Shown in pieces: positions 18,623 through 28,517 of a stretch of DNA of 64,000 nucleotides. Position 1 is the stretch's first letter; every line of letters begins with the position of its first letter. The stretch comes from Gelidibacter japonicus (lineage in GTDB: Bacteria > Bacteroidota > Bacteroidia > Flavobacteriales > Flavobacteriaceae). The DNA is taken from assembly GCF_010725055.1 (NCBI RefSeq), contig NZ_BJKB01000019.1, positions 25,455-89,454 on the forward strand, read 5' to 3'. The notes below the pieces were generated by a model. The model worked only from the letters and a program-made list of their open reading frames with translations, was not told the origin of the DNA and made no database searches. The translations under genes and the position numbers were made by a program.

Positions 18623-19743
18623 ATGATTTCTCTCAAAATCTCAGAAGTGCCTCCTCCTATAGGGCCCAATCTACTATCCCGTAGCAAACGGGCCATTGGA
18701 TAATCTTCCATATATCCATACCCACCCAAGAATTGTAGACATCCATAAATGACCTCATCAGCCATTTTAGTGGAATGCAATTTTGACATGGTGGCCTCCT
18801 TAACCACATAATCTCCCCTATTTAACCGATAGGCTACAGAATAATTGAACTCCTTGCATATTTCCATATCCGTGTAAAAATCTGCTACCTTATGACGCAA
18901 GGCCTGAAATTTATCAATGGTTTTTCCAAATGCGGTGCGTTCTGACATATATTGAACCGCATATTCAAGCGCAAACTCTGCCCTTGCATGGGAATTGATG
19001 CCCATAATCAATCTTTCCAAAGCGAAATGTTGCATAATGTATGGAAATCCTTTGCCTTCTTCTCCCATAAGTTGATTGGCAGGAATAACGACATTGTCAA
19101 ATGCGATTTCTCCGGTGTCCGATGCCCTCCAACCCAATTTATCAAGTTTGGTTGCTGAGATCCCAGGTGTATCCCTGTCCATAACAAAAATACTCATCCC
19201 TTTATGCCCAGCTTCGGGATCGGTTTTAGCAGCGACCACTAGATAGTCGCTATAAATCCCATTTGTAATAAATGTTTTAGAACCATTAATCACGTAGGAA
19301 TCTCCTTTTTTTTCAGCAGTGGTGCGCATTCCCGCAACATCACTTCCCCCAAAAGGCTCGGTAATACACAAACAGCCAATTTTATCACCTGTGATACTTG
19401 GAGCTAAATACCTTTCCTTTATCTCATGACTACCTTCCTTATTGAGGTGTGTCATGGCAAGATAGGCATGGGCCCACATGGCAGCAGCAAAGCCCCCAGA
19501 ATTTATTTTTTGCAATTCTTCAAGAAAAATTACGGTATAAAATAAGTCAAGATTCAATCCGCCATAAGTTTCAGGATAGTTTAGACCAAAAAAGCCCATA
19601 TCACCAAACTTCTTCCATATAAAGCGTTCAATGGTCCCTGTCTTTTCCCATTTATCAATATGCGGAACGACTTCTTTTTTCAAAAATTCCTTAAAACTTT
19701 GCCTAAAAAGGTGATGTTCTTCTGTGAAGTACATGCTGTTCAT
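18577..19743 (-). CDS. Acyl-CoA dehydrogenase, long-chain/isovaleryl-type active site
   Basis: 388 residues, full length, cytosolic FAD enzyme that introduces the alpha-beta double bond into acyl-CoA. Family signatures are present: CLCITEPFGGSDVAGMRTTA (FAD and substrate loop) and FLGGYGYMEDYPMARLLRDS near the C-terminus. The position of the catalytic Glu in medium-chain enzymes (Y-E-G-T) reads G-G-G-T here. A Glu in helix G (HARAEFALEYAVQY) is available instead, as in long-chain and isovaleryl-CoA dehydrogenases, so the enzyme is probably active and of that type. Its 3' end has been tandemly duplicated downstream. The gene follows the HhH gene by 14 bp. Confidence 0.9.
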   Translation of the reverse strand: MNSMYFTEEHHLFRQSFKEFLKKEVVPHIDKWEKTGTIERFIWKKFGDMGFFGLNYPETYGGLNLDLFYTVIFLEELQKINSGGFAAAMWAHAYLAMTHLNKEGSHEIKERYLAPSITGDKIGCLCITEPFGGSDVAGMRTTAEKKGDSYVINGSKTFITNGIYSDYLVVAAKTDPEAGHKGMSIFVMDRDTPGISATKLDKLGWRASDTGEIAFDNVVIPANQLMGEEGKGFPYIMQHFALERLIMGINSHARAEFALEYAVQYMSERTAFGKTIDKFQALRHKVADFYTDMEICKEFNYSVAYRLNRGDYVVKEATMSKLHSTKMADEVIYGCLQFLGGYGYMEDYPMARLLRDSRLGPIGGGTSEILREIIAKMVIDKKDYKPAT

Positions 19744-19757
19744 ATTATCTTTTTCAT

Positions 19758-20651
19758 TTAATTGAGGGTCAAATATAACTTAATTATCTCGAATTTTCGG
19801 ATTGGAAACTTTTTAACTTTCAATAGCTCATCAAACGATTTAAACCCCTCTCTCAAGGTTCTTTCCTCAATAATATAGTGTGCAATTTCATAATCAATAT
19901 GCTGAATCGTGACCAGTTGGTCCTTTGTTGCAGTATTTAGATTTATCTTCTCTATATGCCGTGGTGTTTTTACCGCAAAATCATTAGTGATACGCTCAAT
20001 CACCTCTGGCGTCAAACCATAAATATCCTGAAGTTGAACTTCTGAAATAAAACCACCTTTAAACCTATTTCGATATCTGATAATATTATCCGACAATTTC
20101 TCACCAACACCATTCACCTTCTGCAGTTCTTGGGCCGTGGCCTTATTGAGATCAATTTTTTGGTCGTAGGTTTTTGAACCGCTGATTCTATGGTTTGGAT
20201 TTTTAGAGTAATCTGTCCGGCTCACTTGGGGCTTTGGATCGGTAACCCAGTCAGGAAAATTAAATAAAGGCGAAAGCTGATCCAATAATGAATCTGAAAT
20301 TTTGGTTACCTCTTGGAATTGTTGAGCTGAATGGATCCATTGATTCTCCTCCCTGAACTTTAATAGCCGGTCAATCTCTTCCGTGGACATTCCAAGGGTA
20401 TAGCCTTTGAAATCTGTGATATAATTTGGATTGAATGGATAGACTATCGGCTTGGACTTTTGTAATTCCACCTTTTTTATTGAATCAACTTGCTGTCTAA
20501 ACTTTTCCAATACTTTTTTGTCTGGCTGTACACTTTCTGAAGAAAAATCAACGAAAGCATAAATACACTGAAAAATAATAATGAGTACAGCCAACAAAAA
20601 AATCCCATTTCGTTGACTGTTAGAAAACTTAAAATGGGATTTATATGCCAT
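19758..20651 (-). CDS. Membrane-anchored helix-hairpin-helix protein, ComEA-like
   Basis: 297 residues. One N-terminal membrane segment (about 15-36, NGIFLLAVLIIIFQCIYAFV) is followed by an extracytoplasmic part with three HhH-like units. The best two are DLNKATAQELQKVNGVGEKL near residue 165 and INLNTATKDQLVTIQHIDYE near 240. HhH units of this type bind DNA without sequence specificity, and ComEA uses them to take DNA through the envelope. No other competence gene is nearby, so a DNA-uptake role is only inferred. It starts 9 bp after the AGCS transporter gene, likely cotranscribed. Confidence 0.75.
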   Translation of the reverse strand: MAYKSHFKFSNSQRNGIFLLAVLIIIFQCIYAFVDFSSESVQPDKKVLEKFRQQVDSIKKVELQKSKPIVYPFNPNYITDFKGYTLGMSTEEIDRLLKFREENQWIHSAQQFQEVTKISDSLLDQLSPLFNFPDWVTDPKPQVSRTDYSKNPNHRISGSKTYDQKIDLNKATAQELQKVNGVGEKLSDNIIRYRNRFKGGFISEVQLQDIYGLTPEVIERITNDFAVKTPRHIEKINLNTATKDQLVTIQHIDYEIAHYIIEERTLREGFKSFDELLKVKKFPIRKFEIIKLYLTLN

Positions 20652-20660
20652 GTTTTTTAT

Positions 20661-22733
20661 TTATTTATGTGGCTCCTGCCTTTTATAGAGCAAGTTTGCT
20701 TTTAATTTTTTAACATAAGAATCCAGGTCGATTTTGACCTCTTTTGACATAATGTACAATCCGATGATATTAGGGAATGACATAGCGAGAATCATCATAT
20801 CGGAGAAATCCAGTACGGCTCCTAAACTAACTGAAGCTCCGATCACCACAAAGACCAAGAACAGCATTTTATAGATAAATTCGATTTTTTTACTTTTTCC
20901 GAATAAATAAGTCCAAGCTCTCATTCCATAATACGACCAAGAAATCATTGTTGAAAAGGCAAATAAGAAGACGGCCAATGCCAATATATACGGGAACCAA
21001 GAGATCTGACTTCCAAAAGCATCAGAGGTTAACTGGGCTCCGGCCATTCCTTCTACTTCATGCATTCCTGTAAAGATCAATACCAGTGCCGTTAATGTAC
21101 AAACCACAACGGTATCAATAAATGGTTCCAATAAAGCCACAAAGCCTTCTGACGGTGGGTTGTTGGTTTTTGCGGTACTATGAGCTATCGCTGCAGACCC
21201 AACTCCAGCCTCATTTGAGAATGCGGCACGTTGGAAACCAATCACCAAAACACCTATGACACCTCCTTTTAAAGCCGATGCATTGAAGGCGCCATCATAA
21301 ATAGCAGCGAATGCCGGGCCTACATTTTGGATGTTCATGATGATGACAGCCAATGCTGCTACAATATATATGGAAGCCATAATTGGCACGACTTTTCCTG
21401 TAACTCGAGCAATACTGCTGATACCACCTATAATAACTATCCCAACCAACACAGCCGTAATGATTCCAAACCAAAATCCATGACCTGCCAACATTGGAAA
21501 TTGACCAGCTAACTGTTCAAAGGATTGGTTAGCCTGGAACATATTTCCACCTCCAAAAGAAGCACCAACTGCGAGTACCGCAAACAGACCTGCCAAGACT
21601 TTACCAAGACCTTTCATCTGGCGCTTTTCGAGTCCATAGCGTAAATAATTCATAGGCCCTCCAAATACACGTCCATCAGGTAGGATATCTCTATATTTTA
21701 CTCCTAAGGTACATTCCACAAACTTCGTGGACATTCCCAATAGACCGCAAACAATCATCCAAAATGTTGCCCCTGCTCCACCTAATGAAACCGCCACTGC
21801 AACTCCAGCTATATTGCCCAGACCAACTGTACCAGAAACCGCGGTAGCCAATGCTTGAAAATGGGTTACTTGACCTGGTGCATCAGGATCATCATATTTA
21901 CCTCTTGCTAAATCAATCGCATGCCTAAATCCCCTGAAATTTATAAAACCCATTCTCAAAGTAAAAAACAGGGCCCCTAACACCAGCCATATCACAATAA
22001 ATGGAATAGGCTTAGTCAATGGATCTCCATTGGGATGTGTTAGTACTAAGGGCTTATCATATACAATTTGCCCGAAATAATGGGCACCCTGTTCAATGAC
22101 ATGCTTTTGATTTTTAGAATTGTAAATAGTTTGCCCTTCAGCAGTGAGATGTTTCAGTTCACCTCTTGCTGAAGCGTTGACGGTAATATCATTTCCTGCC
22201 TTGTCCGTTATAATGGCAATGGGATCGTCTTTGGATACTCGGGCACCTTCGGGCTGGAGCCATTTCTTAAGAACAAATTTATCATCTACCTCATTTGTCC
22301 AATCTGGGACACCTATTTGCTTGACATCAGCATATACCACAGGATCATAAATACCTATGGTGGCGAATGGATCCCAAAATAAAACGGCCCCTAAAGTAGC
22401 TACTGCAGGGGTCATTGTGCCATTAAACACCTCAGTGATGGCCTGGGTCTTTACAGTATATACAACCGTTTTTGTATCTCCAACGGCATCTGTTATGACG
22501 ACAGAGTATGGCACTCCCTCAGTTAAACCGACAGCTTCATTGGAGCTTAAAGGCGTGCTTTGATTACTCCATCTATACGTATAAGGTGGGACCCCACCTG
22601 ATGCAGTGACCCTGATGATGCCGTCATTTATATTGTCTGAAGGATTAAATGCTTCTCCTTTGATATCAAAGTCTTGAGCGAAAATTAAAATTGGTAATAA
22701 TGTACTAAATAGGGCAAGAAGGTACTTCTTCAT
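20661..22733 (-). CDS. Sodium:alanine symporter (AGCS) with SprB-like and lipoyl-like N-terminal domains
   Basis: 690 residues, about 240 more than an ordinary AGCS carrier. Order: signal peptide ([20 protein letters not shown]); about 25-100 a SprB/PKD-like beta repeat with [12 protein letters not shown]; about 110-220 a segment with a biotinyl/lipoyl-like pattern ([20 protein letters not shown], then [20 protein letters not shown]) that lacks a recognisable modified-lysine motif; then about 245-670 the AGCS transporter, with [20 protein letters not shown] as the family signature and about ten membrane helices. It should import alanine or glycine with sodium. The periplasmic extension may bind substrate or a partner; this is inference. 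Confidence 0.85.
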   Translation of the reverse strand: MKKYLLALFSTLLPILIFAQDFDIKGEAFNPSDNINDGIIRVTASGGVPPYTYRWSNQSTPLSSNEAVGLTEGVPYSVVITDAVGDTKTVVYTVKTQAITEVFNGTMTPAVATLGAVLFWDPFATIGIYDPVVYADVKQIGVPDWTNEVDDKFVLKKWLQPEGARVSKDDPIAIITDKAGNDITVNASARGELKHLTAEGQTIYNSKNQKHVIEQGAHYFGQIVYDKPLVLTHPNGDPLTKPIPFIVIWLVLGALFFTLRMGFINFRGFRHAIDLARGKYDDPDAPGQVTHFQALATAVSGTVGLGNIAGVAVAVSLGGAGATFWMIVCGLLGMSTKFVECTLGVKYRDILPDGRVFGGPMNYLRYGLEKRQMKGLGKVLAGLFAVLAVGASFGGGNMFQANQSFEQLAGQFPMLAGHGFWFGIITAVLVGIVIIGGISSIARVTGKVVPIMASIYIVAALAVIIMNIQNVGPAFAAIYDGAFNASALKGGVIGVLVIGFQRAAFSNEAGVGSAAIAHSTAKTNNPPSEGFVALLEPFIDTVVVCTLTALVLIFTGMHEVEGMAGAQLTSDAFGSQISWFPYILALAVFLFAFSTMISWSYYGMRAWTYLFGKSKKIEFIYKMLFLVFVVIGASVSLGAVLDFSDMMILAMSFPNIIGLYIMSKEVKIDLDSYVKKLKANLLYKRQEPHK

Positions 22734-22988
22734 AGGTGGGTTTTAGTTAGTAGTTAATAATTGTTTAAAAAACACCACAAGATGCTAAAAAAAAATGATT
22801 TTATAAAGATTTGGCTGTTAAAATGAAAAATAGAACGATCTATTCTAAATTCTGAGAAGATTTAAATTTTAGATATTTACTTAGTGCCCAGCTCCTATCA
22901 CAAAATCGTAGATCATTTTGGGTATTGAATGACCACAATCAACAACCCCATCAATTTTCAAATGTCTAGGCCCATATAACAACTCTAA
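22734..22988. other. Gap between the PspC and AGCS genes
   Basis: No gene is seen. The only structure noted is a short perfect inverted repeat, AATAGA / TCTATT with an ACGA loop, near 22830-22846. The AGCS promoter must lie here, but I find no exact TAnnTTTG match. Confidence 0.4.
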
Positions 22989-23216
22989 CTATAGATCAAA
23001 GACAGAGGAGCGCTTTGTGTAGATTAAATCCTTGATTCGCATCCAGAAAGCTATGAACAGATACAACGCAAATCCAAAACCAAGGGTCACAAAGGTGAGA
23101 TACATAAATGAAGTCCTTACTACCTTGGCTCTAATCCCCAACCGGTCTGCAATACGCTGACATACGTAGTATCCACGTTTCTGAAAATACAATAAGGATC
23201 TATAAAAAATATTCAT
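22989..23216 (-). CDS. PspC domain-containing small membrane protein
   Basis: 75 residues. The segment CQRIADRLGIRAKVVRTSFM followed by a hydrophobic stretch (YLTFVTLGFGFALYLFIAFW) is the PspC domain pattern: an amphipathic start and one membrane helix. PspC proteins respond to envelope stress in proteobacteria. Here the protein stands alone without pspA or pspB, as is usual in Flavobacteriia, where a regulatory role is unproven. It is 40 bp downstream of the DUF2851 gene. Confidence 0.75.
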   Translation of the reverse strand: MNIFYRSLLYFQKRGYYVCQRIADRLGIRAKVVRTSFMYLTFVTLGFGFALYLFIAFWMRIKDLIYTKRSSVFDL

Positions 23217-23256
23217 GTAACAAAATTACTAATTTTTAATGTTTAAAACCCAGTTG

Positions 23257-24528
23257 CTATCGAGTTAAAAGTGAATTGCCAATGGCGCAACTCATGCAAC
23301 GATTCTTATCACAATATTCTGTTTTAAGTTGAATCAATGCTTGAGAGGACAAGGCGGAATCTGAAACAGGTTTCAGATTATTAAAAGCTTTGATGATGGC
23401 ATTCTGTTCAGAAGCAATTTTTTGGGCCATCAAAAGACACCATTCTGAGGCATGTTTTCCATGATGTTTCAAATAACAAAATCTCAATGGAATGACAGTA
23501 TTGATCAACAACAGATCAATAAAACTTTTAGTTAAAGACTTCCTTGAATCTCGGGATGCTTTTTCAAATGTGAAATGTCTTTGCCAAAATTCAGAAGTGC
23601 TGACTTGGAACAATTCATATATCTCCTCAATGCTTTGTACAGTCATTAATTTTGCGAACAAATTAGCATGTTGATGGTATAGCATTGCCAATTGTGACAA
23701 TCTTATGGTAGGGAAATTTGGAGGACGCAATCTAAAGAATTGAAGTGGAATGACTTCATCATTTGACAAATTGAATTTCTGCTTAATAAAATGGTATTCT
23801 TTTGAAAGATTTTGAAAATATCCATTTTCGACATTGGAGTCCAATAATCCCGATTGCCCAAAAAATAAAGCCTCCAATTGAAGTGGTTGTGTTTGCACTT
23901 TTCTAACAATTGTATAGTCAAAAGAATTGGCCATACTGAAAAATGCATCACCGTTTACTTTCAACCCGAAGTTTTTAGCTAAAAGTTTAAACAAAACACT
24001 TTCCCAGTCATTTTTTGATGTATTTAAAAGATTTTCAATAGCTCCTGATTTTCGTTCAAGCCGTTCAATATACAACCGCTCTAACCAATTGGAAATCACA
24101 AAGTCATCAACTTCATCAAAATCCAATTCGCAATTAATCCATTTATGCGACGACATCACAAGTTTTTGATAGTTCTTTAATACATTATGATGTATTAAGT
24201 TTCTTAATTCCAAGGTGGGTATTATGGAATTATCTTTTCTGAAAATATCCGTATCGTGTTCAAACACGACATGCAGGATGACATTGTCATACGCCACATC
24301 CATTTCATGGTTATGGACATACCAATCACTGGACTTGATATGAATTTCGACGTTACCAGCCCACATTTGTCCATCTATTTCAAGTTGCGCATTGAAAAAA
24401 TCTGGACCACCGTTTGCATTGGGCTGTCCATTATCAAGCAAAGTAATAGCTTCCCCAGTTTTTGTTTTCAATTTGGAGGTTTCAAACTTGTTAAACTGCC
24501 ACACATAATGTAGAAAAGCTTCTTGCAT
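23257..24528 (-). CDS. DUF2851 family protein
   Basis: 423 residues from the ATG at 24526-24528 (MQEAFLHYVWQFNKFETSKL), the conserved N-terminus of the family; twelve further upstream codons are open but not family-like. Characteristic parts are NGGPDFFNAQLEIDGQMWAG, NVEIHIKSSDWYVHNHEMD and a C-terminal cysteine cluster CDKNRCMSCAIGNSLL. The conserved His, Asp and Glu in the N-terminal beta region resemble a nuclease-like site, but no activity is established. DUF2851 is common and single-copy in Bacteroidetes. Confidence 0.85.
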   Translation of the reverse strand: MQEAFLHYVWQFNKFETSKLKTKTGEAITLLDNGQPNANGGPDFFNAQLEIDGQMWAGNVEIHIKSSDWYVHNHEMDVAYDNVILHVVFEHDTDIFRKDNSIIPTLELRNLIHHNVLKNYQKLVMSSHKWINCELDFDEVDDFVISNWLERLYIERLERKSGAIENLLNTSKNDWESVLFKLLAKNFGLKVNGDAFFSMANSFDYTIVRKVQTQPLQLEALFFGQSGLLDSNVENGYFQNLSKEYHFIKQKFNLSNDEVIPLQFFRLRPPNFPTIRLSQLAMLYHQHANLFAKLMTVQSIEEIYELFQVSTSEFWQRHFTFEKASRDSRKSLTKSFIDLLLINTVIPLRFCYLKHHGKHASEWCLLMAQKIASEQNAIIKAFNNLKPVSDSALSSQALIQLKTEYCDKNRCMSCAIGNSLLTR

Positions 24529-24614
24529 ATCTCTAAAAATAAGACAATTACAAATTACTTTCACATAGATAGCAAATATTTTAAACAGTAAAAAAGTTTA
24601 GATCATAAAATACA

Positions 24615-24797
24615 CTACTGCTCAATACTTTCAGCATGGAAGCTCTCAACTTGTCCATCGGATATGGACACGGAAATTTGAATAGGGTTGCAACATACCT
24701 CACAGTCCTCTACGTAGCTTTGAAATGGGACGGAACAATCAATGAGCATTGATATATTTTCCCAGCAATAAGGACATTGGAAAAAATGTTCTTTCAT
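24615..24797 (-). CDS. CPXCG-motif cysteine-rich protein
   Basis: 60 residues with two zinc-ribbon-like knuckles, CPYC at 8-11 and CEVCC at about 33-37. This is the small cysteine-rich CPXCG family (PF14255) of unknown function. It starts 5 bp after the ABC-F ATPase stop and is therefore almost certainly cotranscribed with it. Confidence 0.85.
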   Translation of the reverse strand: MKEHFFQCPYCWENISMLIDCSVPFQSYVEDCEVCCNPIQISVSISDGQVESFHAESIEQ

Positions 24798-24802
24798 TTT
24801 GC

Positions 24803-26710
24803 TTAACTCAAAAGTTCAAGTTCTTCATGAACAGATTCCCACTCTGCCATTAATTTGGTCAGTTTTTTCTTTTTAGTTTCGTATTGTTCAAAAAACTTCG
24901 GATCAGCAACCGTTTCATCATAATTGGTAGCAAGGGCGAGGTCCATAATTTTGATGTCTTTTTCGTGCTGGGTGATCTTCGCTTCGACATTGCTCAATCT
25001 ATTATTCAAAGATTTTAACTTTTTTTGATCTTCATAGGTTTGCTTATTGGTTTCTTTAGGTTCAATCTTGACCACATCCCGTTTTTCAACTTCTCTTAAG
25101 TTTTCAACATTGCGCTGGTCTAAATAGAAATCAATGTCTCCTAAGTACTCCTTGATTTTCTGATCTTTAAATTCGTATACACTATTTGTCAAGCCTTGAA
25201 GAAAATCCCTGTCATGCGATACTAAGATCAAAGTACCTTCAAATCGTTTTAAGGCTTCCTTCAACACATTCTTTGATTTAATATCCAAATGATTGGTAGG
25301 CTCATCCATTACCAAAACGTTAAATGGTTGCAACAATAGTTTCGCCAATGCCAATCTATTCCGTTCACCACCCGACAGTACCCGTACATATTTTTCGGCT
25401 TCATCTCCTCTAAAAAGAAAGGATCCTAAAATATCACGCACCTTACTCCTGTTTTTTTCATTGGCGGCATCAATCATGGTGTCCAAAACTGATTTGCTGC
25501 CGTCTAAATATTCCGCTTGATTTTGGGCAAAATAACCGATCTGCACATTATGACCGAGTTTTAATTGGCCCTCGTGTTTCAATTCTCCAACAATAATTTT
25601 GGCTAGTGTCGATTTTCCCTGACCGTTTTGCCCTACAAAAGCAATCTTGCTTCCACGCTCAACATTTAGGTCGATATTTTTTAAAACTTGTAAATCGCCG
25701 TATTTTTTAGAAATTTGATGTGCTTCAACGACCACCTTCCCAGGAATTACAGAAACAGGAAAGTTAAGTGTCATCACACTATTATCGTCTTCATCAACTT
25801 CAATCCGATCCATACGATCCAATTTCTTGATGAGTGATTGCGCCATAGTCGCTTTAGAAGCCTTCGCCCGAAACTTTTCGATCAGCTTTTCAGTCTGCTC
25901 GATCTGTTTTTGCTGATTTTTCTGCGATGCCAATTGTTGCGTCTTCAGTTCGTTTCGAAGCACTAAATATTGAGAATACGGCTTTTTATAATCGTAAATC
26001 CTTCCTATTGAAATTTCAATGGTACGATTGGTCACATTATCCAAAAACATCTTATCGTGCGATACAATGACGACTGCACCTCCATAATTCTTTAAGAAAC
26101 TTTCGAGCCAAATGATGGATTCAATATCCAAATGGTTGGTAGGCTCATCCAATAAAAGAATGTCGTTGTTTTGGAGTAATAACTTGGCAAGCTCAATCCG
26201 CATGCGCCATCCTCCTGAGAAAGTATCTGTTAGTTTATTAAAATCCTCACGTTTAAAACCTAAACCTTGAAGGATTTTCTCTGTTTCTCCCTGATAATTA
26301 TACCCTCCAATGATTTCGTATTGGTGCTGAATGTCATTTACATCTATCATCAGCTGATGATAAATATCGCTTTCATAATCTGTTCGTTCTACCAATTGAT
26401 GATTGATATCGTCGATCTTGGCCTCCAACTCTTTAATCTCCTTGAATGCTTCGTATGCCTCTTCAAGTACCGTCCTGCCTAAAACAAAATCAATATCCTG
26501 TTTCAAAAAACCAATACTCAAATTTTTATCTGCGGCAATTTGTCCAGAATCAGGTTCCATCTCCTTAGAAAGGATTTTGAGCATGGTTGACTTACCTGCT
26601 CCGTTTTTTCCGATCAGCCCAATCCTATCGCCAGCACCAAGCATGAATGTGATATCTTCAAAAAGATATTCGCCTTGAAAAGAAATAGAAAGATTATGTA
26701 TATTGAGCAT
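24803..26710 (-). CDS. ABC-F family ATPase, Uup/YdiF type
   Basis: 635 residues, soluble, no membrane domain. Two ATP-binding cassettes: the first with Walker A GLIGKNGAGKST, signature FSGGWRMRIELAKLL and Walker B LLLDEPTNHLD; the second with AFVGQNGQGKST, LSGGERNRLALAKLL and VLVMDEPTNHLD. The interdomain linker near residues 255-310 is basic and helical, and the C-terminus (about 550-635) is a coiled coil as in Uup. ABC-F proteins act on ribosomes or DNA repair intermediates. The linker is not obviously that of an antibiotic-resistance subfamily, so a housekeeping role is likelier. Confidence 0.92.
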   Translation of the reverse strand: MLNIHNLSISFQGEYLFEDITFMLGAGDRIGLIGKNGAGKSTMLKILSKEMEPDSGQIAADKNLSIGFLKQDIDFVLGRTVLEEAYEAFKEIKELEAKIDDINHQLVERTDYESDIYHQLMIDVNDIQHQYEIIGGYNYQGETEKILQGLGFKREDFNKLTDTFSGGWRMRIELAKLLLQNNDILLLDEPTNHLDIESIIWLESFLKNYGGAVVIVSHDKMFLDNVTNRTIEISIGRIYDYKKPYSQYLVLRNELKTQQLASQKNQQKQIEQTEKLIEKFRAKASKATMAQSLIKKLDRMDRIEVDEDDNSVMTLNFPVSVIPGKVVVEAHQISKKYGDLQVLKNIDLNVERGSKIAFVGQNGQGKSTLAKIIVGELKHEGQLKLGHNVQIGYFAQNQAEYLDGSKSVLDTMIDAANEKNRSKVRDILGSFLFRGDEAEKYVRVLSGGERNRLALAKLLLQPFNVLVMDEPTNHLDIKSKNVLKEALKRFEGTLILVSHDRDFLQGLTNSVYEFKDQKIKEYLGDIDFYLDQRNVENLREVEKRDVVKIEPKETNKQTYEDQKKLKSLNNRLSNVEAKITQHEKDIKIMDLALATNYDETVADPKFFEQYETKKKKLTKLMAEWESVHEELELLS

Positions 26711-26750
26711 TTTTTGTAAGTATTGTTACTAAACAATGGTTTTAAAAACC

Positions 26751-26758
26751 TTAATTTT
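26751..26758 (+). promoter_or_regulatory. -7 element upstream of the DUF983 gene
   Basis: TAATTTTG is an exact TAnnTTTG match 36 bp before the DUF983 ATG. No TTG is found at 17-23 bp spacing; the nearest is 26 bp away, so this is a partial promoter match. Confidence 0.45.
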
Positions 26759-26794
26759 GTTTTTTATTAGGAAATGCAAAAGTAATCAATTACC

Positions 26795-27193
26795 ATGATA
26801 AAAAAAGGAAGTAAGTTGTATAGTATTTTAACCGGTAAATGTCCAAAATGCCATGAGGAATCTATGTACGTTAATCCAAACCCTTTTGTTTTGATGGACA
26901 TCTTAAAAATTCGTGAAAGATGTAGCAACTGCAACACGAAGTACCGTATGGAGCCGTCATTCTTCTTTGGGGCTATGTACGTCAGTTATGGGGTTGGCGT
27001 GGCTTTTTCAGTTGCTGCTTTTGTAATTAGCTACCTTATTTTAGGTCTAAGCTTAACCACATCATTCATTGCAATTATTGTAACACTCGTCGTTTTTATG
27101 CCGTTTATCATGCGGGTATCACGGAATATATGGATCAATCTTTTTATGAACTACGATGAGACTTTGGCTGATCGGACCAAAAAACAACTCTAA
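26795..27193 (+). CDS. DUF983 family membrane protein
   Basis: 132 residues. Two zinc-ribbon-like pairs near the N-terminus (CPKC at about 15-18, CSNC at about 43-46) precede two membrane helices (about 62-85 and 88-108). This is the DUF983 layout, a cysteine-rich cytosolic head on a small membrane anchor. Function is unknown. It is divergent from the ABC-F gene and convergent with the DAO oxidoreductase. Confidence 0.85.
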   Translation: MIKKGSKLYSILTGKCPKCHEESMYVNPNPFVLMDILKIRERCSNCNTKYRMEPSFFFGAMYVSYGVGVAFSVAAFVISYLILGLSLTTSFIAIIVTLVVFMPFIMRVSRNIWINLFMNYDETLADRTKKQL

Positions 27194-27226
27194 TACTTCC
27201 ACAATCAAAATACAGTTTTGAGATCT

Positions 27227-28273
27227 TTATATCTGAAAACGCTTGATATCTATTTCAGCATCTAGGGGCTGTCCATTCAGCAAATGTAAAAACAACTGTT
27301 TCGCCACATAAGGCCCTATCATCACACCACGTGTTCCCAAACCATTTAAGATGGCCATGTTTTTGTGCTTGGAGTGCGTCCCAACTAGGGGTCTTCTGTC
27401 TTTAACTGTAGGTCGAATTCCCGCCATCTGATTGACTAATTCATAATCGCAATGGATGATGTTTTCGAATTTTTCGAGCAATTCGTTTTTTGCTTCTTCC
27501 GTAATCTCATGGGTTTTGTCCTCCCAATTATAGGTTGCGCCTACAGAATAGCAATCGTCATTTTCTGGAACCACAAATACTGAGGATTTCAAAATAAAAT
27601 CCATTTTTAAGTCTGGCGCTTTGATGGTCAACACCTCTCCTTTCACAACATTCAATGGGAGATACTCAAAAAACGGATTTTTAACCATCCCATATCCTTC
27701 AGCAAAAACAATAAACTTGGCATTAAGGTTTTTATAACTAAGGCTTTTCTCTTGCATAGACAGCAATGAATAATCAAAAGTTTCATTGCTATAGCTATTG
27801 ATTGTTCTTAAAAAGAGCTTATAATGATTTAATAATGTTGATGTATCGATACGACCCGTATCATGGACTTCACCAAAACCAAAAGGGGCATCTATTGCAG
27901 GATTTTCGTTTTTGATGACCTTTGGGGAGAGGAAAGCTTCCAATGCAGGATTATCAGAAGCGTTGAACCAATCATTTTGTTCTTCAACGGATGTAAATCT
28001 TCTATAAACAGGTAGTTTATAATCTAATTTCACACCCAATAGATTTTCCAAATCTTCATAAAAATCCCAGGCCATCTCCAATTGCTCCTTGGCTTTCCAT
28101 ACCTCTGTGAAACGCTTCAAAATAACCGGGTTATACAAACCTGCAGCAACTATTGAAGATTGTTGGGATTGATCGTCAAAAACAACAAATGATTTATCAT
28201 GTGCCCGCAGTTCTTCACAAAAAGACACGCCAGCCAATCCACAACCTACAATGAGATAATCGACTTCTTTCAT
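27227..28273 (-). CDS. FAD-dependent oxidoreductase, DAO family
   Basis: 348 residues. The N-terminal Rossmann motif is VDYLIVGCGLAGVSFCEELR, with the GxGxxG at residues 10-15. A second dinucleotide-binding segment near the C-terminus includes GIRPTVKDRRPLVGTH and ILNGLGTRGVMIGP. This is the D-amino acid oxidase-like fold (PF01266), whose members oxidise amines or amino acids. No partner gene fixes the substrate. It lies 33 bp from the convergent DUF983 gene, and the gldN terminator precedes it. Confidence 0.85.
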   Translation of the reverse strand: MKEVDYLIVGCGLAGVSFCEELRAHDKSFVVFDDQSQQSSIVAAGLYNPVILKRFTEVWKAKEQLEMAWDFYEDLENLLGVKLDYKLPVYRRFTSVEEQNDWFNASDNPALEAFLSPKVIKNENPAIDAPFGFGEVHDTGRIDTSTLLNHYKLFLRTINSYSNETFDYSLLSMQEKSLSYKNLNAKFIVFAEGYGMVKNPFFEYLPLNVVKGEVLTIKAPDLKMDFILKSSVFVVPENDDCYSVGATYNWEDKTHEITEEAKNELLEKFENIIHCDYELVNQMAGIRPTVKDRRPLVGTHSKHKNMAILNGLGTRGVMIGPYVAKQLFLHLLNGQPLDAEIDIKRFQI

Positions 28274-28466
28274 AGTAACAAAAATATAGAAGTTTACTGA
28301 GTATTAAGGACTATTTCTCAGAAGAATTGGCTCTTCAGCCTGCTTATCGCCAAACCGATCATAAATCACCTGTTCCTATTACAGATTTCAATAACTAAAA
28401 AAACATCGAACTTAAAATGCCTTCAAAAATGCACAACCCTTATGTTCAGAACAGGTGAAGAAACAA

Positions 28467-28496
28467 AAAACGCCCACTTGAAATAGTGAGCGTTTT
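28467..28496 (-). terminator. gldKLMN operon terminator
   Basis: The minus strand forms AAAACGCTCACT / AGTGGGCGTTTT with one G-U pair and a six-base loop, followed by TTTTTTG. It lies 22 bp after the gldN stop. Confidence 0.9.
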
Positions 28497-28517
28497 AGTT
28501 CTTTCAGAGCGCATAGT

